From positions 1-61,811 of the forward strand of contig JAGQHJ010000006.1 in NCBI GenBank assembly GCA_020431915.1: a stretch of 61,811 bases of DNA. Reading direction: 5' to 3'. The number at the start of each line of letters is the position of its first letter. Positions within the stretch are counted from its first letter, which is position 1. The position numbers and the translations under genes are program-made. The DNA comes from Cyanobacteria bacterium HKST-UBA04. GTDB lineage: Bacteria > Cyanobacteriota > Vampirovibrionia > Vampirovibrionales > JAGQHJ01. This document shows, piece by piece, positions 52,053 to 59,580 of this stretch. The notes under the pieces were generated by a model. That model had not been told where the DNA came from and did no database searches. It saw only the letters and a program-made list of their open reading frames with translations.

Positions 52053-53159
52053 TCATGATTCTGTTGCGTTTTGTGTAGTTTCTGGGCTACCTTGCCCTGG
52101 AACCGACTGTCCGGTGATTTTCCAGGCAAACATCAGAATCTCGGCAACGGCCTGATACAGTTCGGGCGGGATTTCCTGATCGATATCGACCGTGCGAAAC
52201 AGAGTCCTTGCGACCGCCTCGTTTTCGACAATGGGGATCCCATGGTCACGAGCGATCTCTTTAATTTTTTCGGCAAAAAGTTCCGTACCTTTAGCCACCA
52301 GTTTGGGGGCTTCCATCTCCTCGTGCGTATACTGTACGGCACAGGCAATGTGGATGGGGTTGGTTATGACCACATCGGACAACGGAACGGCTTCGAGCAT
52401 GGATTGCTGCAGCATCTGCATCCGTTTTTGCCGTAACTGGGCTTTGACATGCGGATCGCCCTCGGTGTTCTTGAATTCGTCTTTCAACTCTTTGAAGGAC
52501 ATTTTCTGGTCTTTCAGGAATTTCCACCGCTGAAACAGGTAGTCCATGGCGGCAATAATAAAGAACACAACCATGGCCTTGATCATGAACGCGAACAGGA
52601 TTTCGCCAAGCAGGGTGGTCATGGCAAACAGGTTTTCGGTTAGCCCGATGACGAGCACCTCGCGGCGGTGGTCCCAGATGCTCATAAACCCGAGCATCCC
52701 CAGGATTGAGATTTTAATGATGTTCTTGACCAGCTCAAACAGGCTTTTCATGGTAATTAGGTTTTTAAGGCCCTTGACGGGGTTGAGCTTGTCGAATTTT
52801 GGCTCGATGGCCTTAACGGCAAGCAGGGGTCCTACCTGGAAAAAATCGCCAATAACCGCCACGATAAGCGCCAACAGCAGCATGGGGCCAATGACACTGA
52901 CCAGCGTGATGATGACGATGGTCATCACGTACATTTCCCCAATGTTTTCCACGCTGATAAGCGGGATTTCGTCGTACAGCAGCACGAACATCCGCAACAG
53001 CTGTTTCCAGATAAAGGGAAACATGTAGTAGAGGAACATGAACATCACGATCAAAAAGATGGCGGTGCTGATGTCCTTGCTTTTAATGACCTGCCCTTGC
53101 TCGCGCGCTTTCTTGATCTTTTGCGGCGTGGCCTCAAACTGCTTGTCCTCGTCGCCCAT
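52053..53159 (-). CDS. flhB: FlhB, flagellar export apparatus switch protein
   Basis: A 368-residue FlhB/SctU protein. The N-terminal ATPQKIKKAREQGQVIKSKDI is the family signature. Four membrane helices follow (about 32-48, 78-108, 140-160, 178-205). The cytosolic C-domain has the region where FlhB normally cuts itself between Asn and Pro in NPTH. Here it reads N267-P268-I269-H270, so Thr is replaced by Ile (see finding). Length (E. coli FlhB 382 aa) is normal. It belongs to the flagellar branch rather than virulence SctU by length and context (FliA-like sigma factor next door). The other export genes (fliP, fliQ, fliR, flhA) are not in the window. Confidence 0.93.
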   Translation of the reverse strand: MGDEDKQFEATPQKIKKAREQGQVIKSKDISTAIFLIVMFMFLYYMFPFIWKQLLRMFVLLYDEIPLISVENIGEMYVMTIVIITLVSVIGPMLLLALIVAVIGDFFQVGPLLAVKAIEPKFDKLNPVKGLKNLITMKSLFELVKNIIKISILGMLGFMSIWDHRREVLVIGLTENLFAMTTLLGEILFAFMIKAMVVFFIIAAMDYLFQRWKFLKDQKMSFKELKDEFKNTEGDPHVKAQLRQKRMQMLQQSMLEAVPLSDVVITNPIHIACAVQYTHEEMEAPKLVAKGTELFAEKIKEIARDHGIPIVENEAVARTLFRTVDIDQEIPPELYQAVAEILMFAWKITGQSVPGQGSPETTQNATES

Positions 53160-53471
53160 GGGTGGGGTTGACGTCCCTTCTAATCAATAAACTATGGTGT
53201 CCCCCGGTTTTTTTCAGGGGGGGGTACCGTTGACACACACACGACACTACGTACGACGCACCGCTACAGCCATTTACCGGCGCAGGAGATGCTTAGGCTA
53301 TTGTAGGTGGATTGCCGCTGAAAAAAAAGCCGACGATCCCAGGTTGTTGCCGAAGGCAGCCGACGGCTCCCCTTTAAAGGATAATTCCCTGTAGAATAAG
53401 GGGGTGGGCTGCGGTTCGCGTGCGCCCATTTGGAGTTTTGTCATTGGTGAGTTTGCCCCGTATCGGGTGCA
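53160..53471. other. Intergenic region, no gene
   Basis: Divergent promoter region for flhB and the ATP-grasp gene; no clear promoter motif or repeat was recognised in these 312 bp. Confidence 0.3.
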
Positions 53472-54455
53472 ATGTCTGCAGGGAAGGGCCCGCTTGACCC
53501 CATGATCCTGATTCTTGATCGAAAACGCCCCCATGCCAACGACGACACCCTGAGCCACCAGGAGCGGGTGTACCAGGCCATTGTCCGGCTCGGCGGCCAT
53601 GCGGTCAGGCTGTACCTCGAGGAGGTGCCCAAGCCGGTTCAGTTTGCCATGGTGCCGGGACGCCCCGGCCAGGGCCACCTTCGGCCCGAAGCCGGCATGC
53701 CGGCCATTCCGCTGGCCGACATTAATGTCGTCTACTCGCGGTACATGATTGACACCATTAACCCCAACACGGTTCGGTCCGAGGATGCCAAACTGAACCA
53801 GTCCCTTTTCCGGGAAATCGATTCGGCCTTTGGCAGTCTGTTGCGGGGGATGGACGTGGTTTGGGTCGACCATCCCGATGCCTACCACCAGCACATGTTC
53901 AAGTCCTACCAGTACCAGTTGATGATGCAGGCCGGCCTGCCGGTACCCGATACGGTGATAACCAATGACCCGGATACGGTGATCGCATTCTGGCAAAAGC
54001 ACCAGGGGCGGGTGGTCTATAAACCCTGCTGGTTCGGGGCGTTTACGTCGCGCTTAACCGAGGCCGATTTGACGCCGGAACGGCTGGCCAACCTGGGTGA
54101 GGCCCCGGTTAACTTTCAGGAGCTGATTGACGGGACGGACGTGTGGATTTATGCCGTGGGGCGTCAGTTGTTTGCCGCCGAGGTTTGCAGTAACCGCCTT
54201 GACAGTCGCGAGCCTGACGAGGCCCTGGAGTACCGGCCTATTGAGTTGCCGGAGCCGGTCAAGCACCAGTGCTTTGAATTAATGGATTTGCTTAACCTGC
54301 GGTTTGCTGCCATTGATACCCGGCGCCGCGATTCGGACGGCACCTATTTCTTTTTCGAGGGGAACCCAAGCCCGGTTTTCGAGTACTTTGAAGGGCAGAC
54401 CGGTTATCCCGTTTGCCAAACCCTGGCCCAGTACCTCATCGATCACGATCGCTAG
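53472..54455 (+). CDS. ATP-grasp ligase, RimK/MvdD-like
   Basis: A 327-residue ATP-grasp protein. After an N-terminal domain (ILILDRKRPHANDDTLSHQE) come the ATP-grasp motifs: LPVPDTVITNDPDTVIAFW, VVYKPCWFGAF for the ATP lysine, FQELIDGTDVWIYAVGRQLFA, and the metal-binding FFEGNPSPVFEYFEGQTGYP. Order and spacing match RimK-like and graspetide (microviridin) ligases, which join an amino group to a carboxylate side chain or peptide C-terminus. The substrate is not evident: no adjacent precursor peptide with a TLKYPSD-type motif was seen, so a RimK- or glutathione-like role is as likely. The ATG at 53502 is an alternative start. Its last codons share CGATCGCTAGG with the XRE gene. Confidence 0.85.
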   Translation: MSAGKGPLDPMILILDRKRPHANDDTLSHQERVYQAIVRLGGHAVRLYLEEVPKPVQFAMVPGRPGQGHLRPEAGMPAIPLADINVVYSRYMIDTINPNTVRSEDAKLNQSLFREIDSAFGSLLRGMDVVWVDHPDAYHQHMFKSYQYQLMMQAGLPVPDTVITNDPDTVIAFWQKHQGRVVYKPCWFGAFTSRLTEADLTPERLANLGEAPVNFQELIDGTDVWIYAVGRQLFAAEVCSNRLDSREPDEALEYRPIELPEPVKHQCFELMDLLNLRFAAIDTRRRDSDGTYFFFEGNPSPVFEYFEGQTGYPVCQTLAQYLIDHDR

Positions 54456-54471
54456 GGGGCTTTGGGTTGCC

Positions 54472-55614
54472 TTAGCTGTAACGGGAGAGCCGGTTAAATA
54501 CGGTATTCTGCTTGGCGGTGGCGTCGGCCTGGCTCAGGTTGCGGTTAAACGACACATGGGCCGTGTCGGCCAGATCAATGAGGGGGGCCGGTGTCGTGAC
54601 AGCAACAGGCTGTTCGGTTGGCTGGACAGGCGCTGCAACGGCAACGGGAGCTGTGGTAGCGGCGGCCGCCATGGCTGGCGTGGGCTGGGTTTGGGTAGGT
54701 GACAGCAACGATTCGAGGGCACCGACCAGCTCGCCGAGGTTGCCCAGGTTGAGTCCCAACAGGTTGCCGTCGTTGGCGCTTTGGCCGTTTGCGGCAACGG
54801 GGGCGGCAGGCGCTGCGGGGGTGGTTGTGGTTGCTGTGGGAGCCTGTAGGTTGCCGTTTTGAAGCCCCAGCGCGGTGAACAGATCCTGGACAAAGTGCCC
54901 GTCGTCCGTGCTGGCAAGGTTGTTGTGAAAACTGGATTGCTGGTAGTAGGCCAGCGATTCGTTATGGTGGCGGTTAATCAGGGCCAGGTCGATGGCCGAG
55001 TTGGTGAGCACTTTGCCTTCGTAGCCATAGCGGGCAATCCAGCCAATGGTGTCTACGTGAACCTCTTCGGCCATGCTGTTGTGGCCGGGGGTGCCGGCGT
55101 GGGCCAGTTCGTGGGTCAGCAGTTTAATGGAAAACCCGTTCTGGTTCAGCACGATTTGCTTGGTGCCGTTGTTCTCTTCGTACTTGCCGTCTACCCCGTC
55201 CGGGAAGGGAGCGGTGGCAAAGGTAACGCCCTGGTTGATGGCGTTGCGCATCAGTGCCAGGGTAATGCCGGTTTGGTCGTGGTTGGCGTAGTCGAGCAGG
55301 GTTTGGGCCAATGCCGGTTCCGTTGTAACCCGGTCAAGCTCGGCCTGGGTCATCGGGTTGTTCTTCAAGGTCTGTTGCAGGGTGGGAATCCCGTTGAGCA
55401 GGGCCTCGATCAAGGGACGGTTCAGGTTGGTCTGGACGGGGCCGGTAGCAATGTCCGTGCCAAAGGCCGTGGCTGACAGCGCACTGGCTGTATCCACTCC
55501 AAACCCGTTGCCCGATGCCGTCGTGGAGACGGGGGCACGGCCCGATAGGCTCGATAAGGCCGATGAGCGGGTATATGAATGGGGGGTTAACCCATGCAGT
55601 CCGGGTAGTTGCAT
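54472..55614 (-). CDS. Hypothetical protein with an HExxH metallopeptidase-like motif
   Basis: A 380-residue protein. A Ser/Ala/Thr-rich N-terminus is followed by a helical region and then THELAHAG (H168-E169-L-A-H172), the HExxH zinc signature, with Glu residues 11-12 residues later (NSMAEEVHVD) that could be the third ligand of a gluzincin-type site. Context residues (LLTHELAHAGTPGHNS) look like a peptidase active-site helix. The C-terminal 110 residues are Ala/Pro/Thr/Val-rich and disordered-looking. There is no Sec signal peptide. HExxH also occurs by chance, so the call is tentative. It is convergent with the ATP-grasp gene (16 bp). Confidence 0.55.
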   Translation of the reverse strand: MQLPGLHGLTPHSYTRSSALSSLSGRAPVSTTASGNGFGVDTASALSATAFGTDIATGPVQTNLNRPLIEALLNGIPTLQQTLKNNPMTQAELDRVTTEPALAQTLLDYANHDQTGITLALMRNAINQGVTFATAPFPDGVDGKYEENNGTKQIVLNQNGFSIKLLTHELAHAGTPGHNSMAEEVHVDTIGWIARYGYEGKVLTNSAIDLALINRHHNESLAYYQQSSFHNNLASTDDGHFVQDLFTALGLQNGNLQAPTATTTTPAAPAAPVAANGQSANDGNLLGLNLGNLGELVGALESLLSPTQTQPTPAMAAAATTAPVAVAAPVQPTEQPVAVTTPAPLIDLADTAHVSFNRNLSQADATAKQNTVFNRLSRYS

Positions 55615-55800
55615 AGTGGGAACGAACGAACTCTTCTCTACTTGTTACGCAATAGGGGGGTGCTAAGCGAAATCACGCTCAACATCGTACGGGTACGGTC
55701 AATAGACCGAAACCGAAAGGACGAACGAATAACATCTTATTAATTATAAAAACAATATTATGAGGACTTGTGCCATGGCCCGGTGCAATTGTTACAGATG

Positions 55801-57171
55801 TTACAGAATCGAGGCAAACGAGGGGCTGAACTGGACCACGGTGCCGGTGGGGTAGGGGGCTAGTTCGTTGTCGCGCATGGCTATGCGGCCACCCACAATG
55901 GTGGCAACGGGTTGGCCGGTGGCTTGGAAACCGTCGAAGGGGGTCCACCCGGACCGGTTGGCCATAGCGGTATGGGTAATGGTGTGTTTGGCCTTCAGGT
56001 CTATCAGAGTCAGGTCTGCATCAAAGCCTGGGGCAATTTGGCCCTTGTGGGCAATGCCGTAGAGCCGGGCCGGGTTGGTGCTGGTTAGCCGAACCAGTTG
56101 CTCCAGGCTGAGCCGGCCTTCATTGACATGGGTGAGCATGACCGGCAACAGGGTTTGTACACCGGGCATGCCCGATGGGCTCTTGGGGTAGGGTTGGGCT
56201 TTTTCGGCCAGCGTGTGGGGGGCATGGTCCGAGCCGATGGTCTCGACCACGCCGGCCTGGACGGCTTGCCACAGCGCATCGACGTGGTGCCGCTCGCGCA
56301 GCGGTGGATTCATCTGGGCCAGCGTACCCAGGCGCTCGTAGACTTCGGGGCCGTGCAGGGTCAGGTGCTGCGGGGTTACCTCGCAGGTTACCAGCGGCTT
56401 GTGGTTGGCCAGAAAAGCGGCTTCCTCGGCCGTGGTCATATGCAGAATATGGGCGGGGCGTCCGGTTTGCCATGCCAGGGCGGTGAGGCGTTTGGTGGCC
56501 CTGAAGGCCACTTCGGCATTGCGCCACTGCTCGTGGGCCAGCACATCGGGACCGTAAGAACAACCGGCTTCGGCAATGGGGCGACGTGCATGCAACAGTG
56601 GCTCGTCTTCGGCATGGACGGCCACGCGGCGATGCCCGGCTTGCAGTACGCGCTTGATGGTGGGGTCGTCGCCGACGAGCATGCCCCCGGTCGAGCAACC
56701 CATGAAAAGCTTGATGCCGCAGCAGCCTGGCTGTTGCTCCAGCCACGCCAACGTGTCGATGTTGTCGGGCATGGCCCCGGCAAAAAAAGCAATATTGGAC
56801 CAGCTTCGGCCGACGCTGGCGGCCACTTTGGCGGCCAGTGCGTCGCTGGTGGTGGTCAGCGGCCAGGTGTTGGGCATTTCAAAGACCGTGGTGATGCCGC
56901 CCAAGACGGCCCCGCGTGTGCCGCTTTCGATGTCTTCCTTGTGGGTAAAGCCCGGTTCGCGGAAGTGGGTGTGGGTGTCCATGATGCCGGGGCATACGTG
57001 CAGACCGGTGGCGTCAAGGGTTTCGGCAACGGGGCCGTAACCGTCGGGACAGCGGCCCAAGCCGATAATCCGGCCTTGGCTGATAAAGACGTCGGTGGTG
57101 GTTATCCCATCGGGCAGTACCACATGGCCGTTTTTAATCTGCAAATCGAGGGGGGGGAGGCAAGGGGTCAT
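55801..57171 (-). CDS. pyrC: Dihydroorotase
   Basis: A 456-residue cyclic amidohydrolase that closes carbamoyl-aspartate to dihydroorotate in pyrimidine synthesis. The zinc site is DTHTHFREPG; the bridging carboxylated lysine is in GIKLFMGCSTG; later ligands are in AVHAEDE, HILHMTTAEE and SDHAPH. Length and the C-terminal SGWTPFDGF, VGGRIAMRD match bacterial type I dihydroorotases. Hydantoinase-like relatives share the fold, but the HTHFREPG and SDHAPH combination favours dihydroorotase. The ATG is 165 bp from the divergent iminopeptidase start. No other pyr genes are nearby. Confidence 0.93.
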   Translation of the reverse strand: MTPCLPPLDLQIKNGHVVLPDGITTTDVFISQGRIIGLGRCPDGYGPVAETLDATGLHVCPGIMDTHTHFREPGFTHKEDIESGTRGAVLGGITTVFEMPNTWPLTTTSDALAAKVAASVGRSWSNIAFFAGAMPDNIDTLAWLEQQPGCCGIKLFMGCSTGGMLVGDDPTIKRVLQAGHRRVAVHAEDEPLLHARRPIAEAGCSYGPDVLAHEQWRNAEVAFRATKRLTALAWQTGRPAHILHMTTAEEAAFLANHKPLVTCEVTPQHLTLHGPEVYERLGTLAQMNPPLRERHHVDALWQAVQAGVVETIGSDHAPHTLAEKAQPYPKSPSGMPGVQTLLPVMLTHVNEGRLSLEQLVRLTSTNPARLYGIAHKGQIAPGFDADLTLIDLKAKHTITHTAMANRSGWTPFDGFQATGQPVATIVGGRIAMRDNELAPYPTGTVVQFSPSFASIL

Positions 57172-57335
57172 AGGATTAAGGCATACTCAAAATAGCTGTA
57201 TAGACACGGAACGGAGACAGAACGGAGACAGAATCGATCCCATGGACAGGGACGATGGGTTTTGACTAGCATGATGCTAGCAAAAACCGGTTGCAATCAA
57301 CCTGTGTCGTCGCAATGCCAGAGAACGTTGTTGTT

Positions 57336-58352
57336 ATGACCGCTACGCCCACCCCGCCCGTTAACCTGCAAGTGCCCACCCCGCCCTCCCAGCGGCTGGG
57401 CCTGTACCCGTCCATTGAACCCTACCAGACCCATCACGTACGGGTGTCGTCCGTGCATACCCTGTATGTCGAGGAAGTGGGGAATCCCAATGGGTTGCCG
57501 GTGGTCTTTTTGCACGGAGGGCCCGGTGGTGGTATCAGCGCCGATCACCGGCGGCAGTTTGACCCGGACCTCTACCGCATTATTCTTTTTGATCAACGCG
57601 GGTCGGGCAAGAGTACGCCCCACGCCAGTCTTCAGGATAACACCACCTGGGATTTGGTCGCTGACATCGAGCAGCTTCGCAAGCAATTGCATATCGATCA
57701 GTGGCTGGTGTTTGGCGGATCGTGGGGCAGCACCTTGGCGCTGGCCTACGCTCAAACCCACCCGGCGTCCGTTAGCGGGTTGATTTTGCGCGGCATCTTC
57801 CTGTGCCGTCCCGACGAAATTCAGTGGTTTTACCAGGCTGGCTGCCACCGGCTTTTTCCCGATGTTTGGCAGCATTACGAAGCGGTTATTCCGCCCCAAG
57901 AGCGCGATGATATGCTCTCGGCCTATTACCGACGCCTGACGAGCGACGATGAGGCCGTACGTCTGCAAGCCGCCAAGGCGTGGAGCGTGTGGGAGGGTAG
58001 CCTGTGCCATTTGTTGCCGAACCAGACGACCATCGATCATTTCGAGTCGCCCGAGGCTGCCCTGGCCCTGGCCCGTATTGAATGCCACTACTTTGTGCAC
58101 AACTGCTGGTTTAAAAAGGACAACCAGTTACTGGCCGATGCCCATCTGCTGTCGGCCATCCCGATGTGGATTGTCCATGGCCGCTACGATGTGATTTGTC
58201 CGCTGGAGAATGCGTGGCAACTGGCCCAGGCATGTCCGCATGCCCACCTGACCATTGTGCCCGATGCCGGCCATTCCTTTAGCGAACCGGGGATTCTCGA
58301 TGCCCTGATTCGGGCCACCCAGGCTTATGCCGCGCGGTTTGTTCCGGTTTAA
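57336..58352 (+). CDS. pip: Proline iminopeptidase
   Basis: An alpha/beta-hydrolase (peptidase family S33) that removes N-terminal proline from small peptides. HGGPGGGISADHRRQF gives the oxyanion loop, FDQRGSGKSTPH follows, then the nucleophile elbow GGSWGS with S129, and the catalytic His in PDAGHSF. WIVHGRYDVICP holds the acid. The open frame starts with a TTG at 57291; I choose the ATG at 57336 because AGAGAA precedes it and the conserved sequence (YPSIEPYQTHHVRV) follows. Length (338 residues) is normal. It is cytosolic and stands alone, divergent from pyrC. Confidence 0.93.
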   Translation: MTATPTPPVNLQVPTPPSQRLGLYPSIEPYQTHHVRVSSVHTLYVEEVGNPNGLPVVFLHGGPGGGISADHRRQFDPDLYRIILFDQRGSGKSTPHASLQDNTTWDLVADIEQLRKQLHIDQWLVFGGSWGSTLALAYAQTHPASVSGLILRGIFLCRPDEIQWFYQAGCHRLFPDVWQHYEAVIPPQERDDMLSAYYRRLTSDDEAVRLQAAKAWSVWEGSLCHLLPNQTTIDHFESPEAALALARIECHYFVHNCWFKKDNQLLADAHLLSAIPMWIVHGRYDVICPLENAWQLAQACPHAHLTIVPDAGHSFSEPGILDALIRATQAYAARFVPV

Positions 58353-58464
58353 TAGAAAACCGATCGGGCTCGTCTGTTCCTGAAAACCATTGATTTTGGG
58401 CGTCTTTGGCCATAGCCCGCTCGTGTCCTTAACATCCTGTAACCTGCTACAGGTTTACAAGCAC

Positions 58465-58494
58465 TTGATGGTCTGGACGGTTTTCATTTATAGT
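58465..58494 (+). promoter_or_regulatory. Promoter for the Pro-rich protein gene
   Basis: TTGATG (58465-58470) and TATAGT (58489-58494) are 18 bp apart, and the -10 ends 48 bp before the ATG at 58543. A GAGGAA ribosome-binding site follows. Confidence 0.5.
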
Positions 58495-58542
58495 AACTGC
58501 TTCCTGTGTGGTCAAAGCGATTGATTTGAGGAACTTCTCCAG

Positions 58543-59484
58543 ATGACAGTACAACCCTTTGCTATGGCGCCCGCGGCTATGGGCCCTTTTATGCCGGTGG
58601 TGCCTTACCAAGCTCCCCCTTTCCAGCAGTCCAGTCCACCACTGTTGCCCCCCATGCCCCAATTGGGTGGTCCCAACAGCTACGGTGACGCGTTTAGTTA
58701 CGGCGCGCCCGGTATGGCTGTAAACCAGGCCCCAGTGACCTTGCCGTCGACCATGGCCATGGCTGCCCCTGCTCCTAACTATCCCCAAGCCTATGTGCCT
58801 GGGCTAACCCCCTCTTTTGCCCCGGGCTTTGATTCGGCCGTGCTGGCCCAGCCCGAGCTGAATTATGCTGTGGCCACCATGCCCCAGTCGGTAGCTCCGT
58901 TTGGTGCACCGTCTAACCCGTATGCTCCCCCGGCTCCGGTTGCCCCGTTTGGTGCGCCGAACCCGTATGCCGCTCCGGCACCGGTTGCCCCGTTTGGTGC
59001 ACCGCCGAGTCCGTATCCCACCCCCGGCTTTGCGCCGTTTAACCCCATTGCGCCGGGTGCTTTGCCACCGGCCTATCCGGCCCCGCCGGCTCCGCAACCC
59101 CAGTTTGGACCGGCGCCGATGCAGTCCCCGTTTGCCTCACCGGTCCCGGCGCCAATGACGGCCTACAACCAGGCCCCTTCGCCGACGCCGTTTTTTAACC
59201 CAGGGTTTAACGCCAGCCTGCCGGCCAATCCGTTCTCCGCTGTGGCCCAACCGGCCCTCGCTTCCAACGGCGCTGGCTTAAGCAGTCAACGGGCCGCCGC
59301 GCCTTCACTGGTTAGTGTGCCCGAATCTGCCCGGCTCAAATCCATTGCCGCCAACTACGACCAGGTGGCCCAACGATACAAGGAAGCAGCCACGGTCTAT
59401 GAATCGGCCGAAAGCGTGAACCAGTACAACCCGCAATTGGCCCAGACCATTATTAGCGATCACTTCCAGCGCCATCCTTTCTAG
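58543..59484 (+). CDS. Hypothetical Pro/Ala-rich repeat protein
   Basis: A 313-residue low-complexity protein. Pro, Ala, Phe, Gly and Asn dominate, with a repeated APVAPFGAPNPYA unit (about residues 115-165). The C-terminal 60 residues (ESARLKSIAANYDQVAQRYKEAATVYESAE) look like one long coiled-coil-like helix, and the protein ends FQRHPF. No signal peptide is seen. A promoter, a good ribosome-binding site and a strong terminator bracket it as a single-gene unit. The composition suggests a structural, cell-surface or matrix protein, or a disordered scaffold. Confidence 0.65.
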   Translation: MTVQPFAMAPAAMGPFMPVVPYQAPPFQQSSPPLLPPMPQLGGPNSYGDAFSYGAPGMAVNQAPVTLPSTMAMAAPAPNYPQAYVPGLTPSFAPGFDSAVLAQPELNYAVATMPQSVAPFGAPSNPYAPPAPVAPFGAPNPYAAPAPVAPFGAPPSPYPTPGFAPFNPIAPGALPPAYPAPPAPQPQFGPAPMQSPFASPVPAPMTAYNQAPSPTPFFNPGFNASLPANPFSAVAQPALASNGAGLSSQRAAAPSLVSVPESARLKSIAANYDQVAQRYKEAATVYESAESVNQYNPQLAQTIISDHFQRHPF

Positions 59485-59541
59485 GCGTGGCAAGCGGTTC
59501 GTTCCGCTCCGGCTCAATTTTATTTCCTCAAATCTGTGAAT

Positions 59542-59580
59542 CCGTGCCTGCTACCACACGCAGGCACGGTTTACTTTTTT
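59542..59580 (+). terminator. Strong intrinsic terminator
   Basis: CCGTGCCTGC (59542-59551) pairs perfectly with GCAGGCACGG (59560-59569) around an 8-base loop, followed by TTTACTTTTTT. It ends the Pro-rich protein gene on the + strand, between two convergent genes. Confidence 0.9.
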
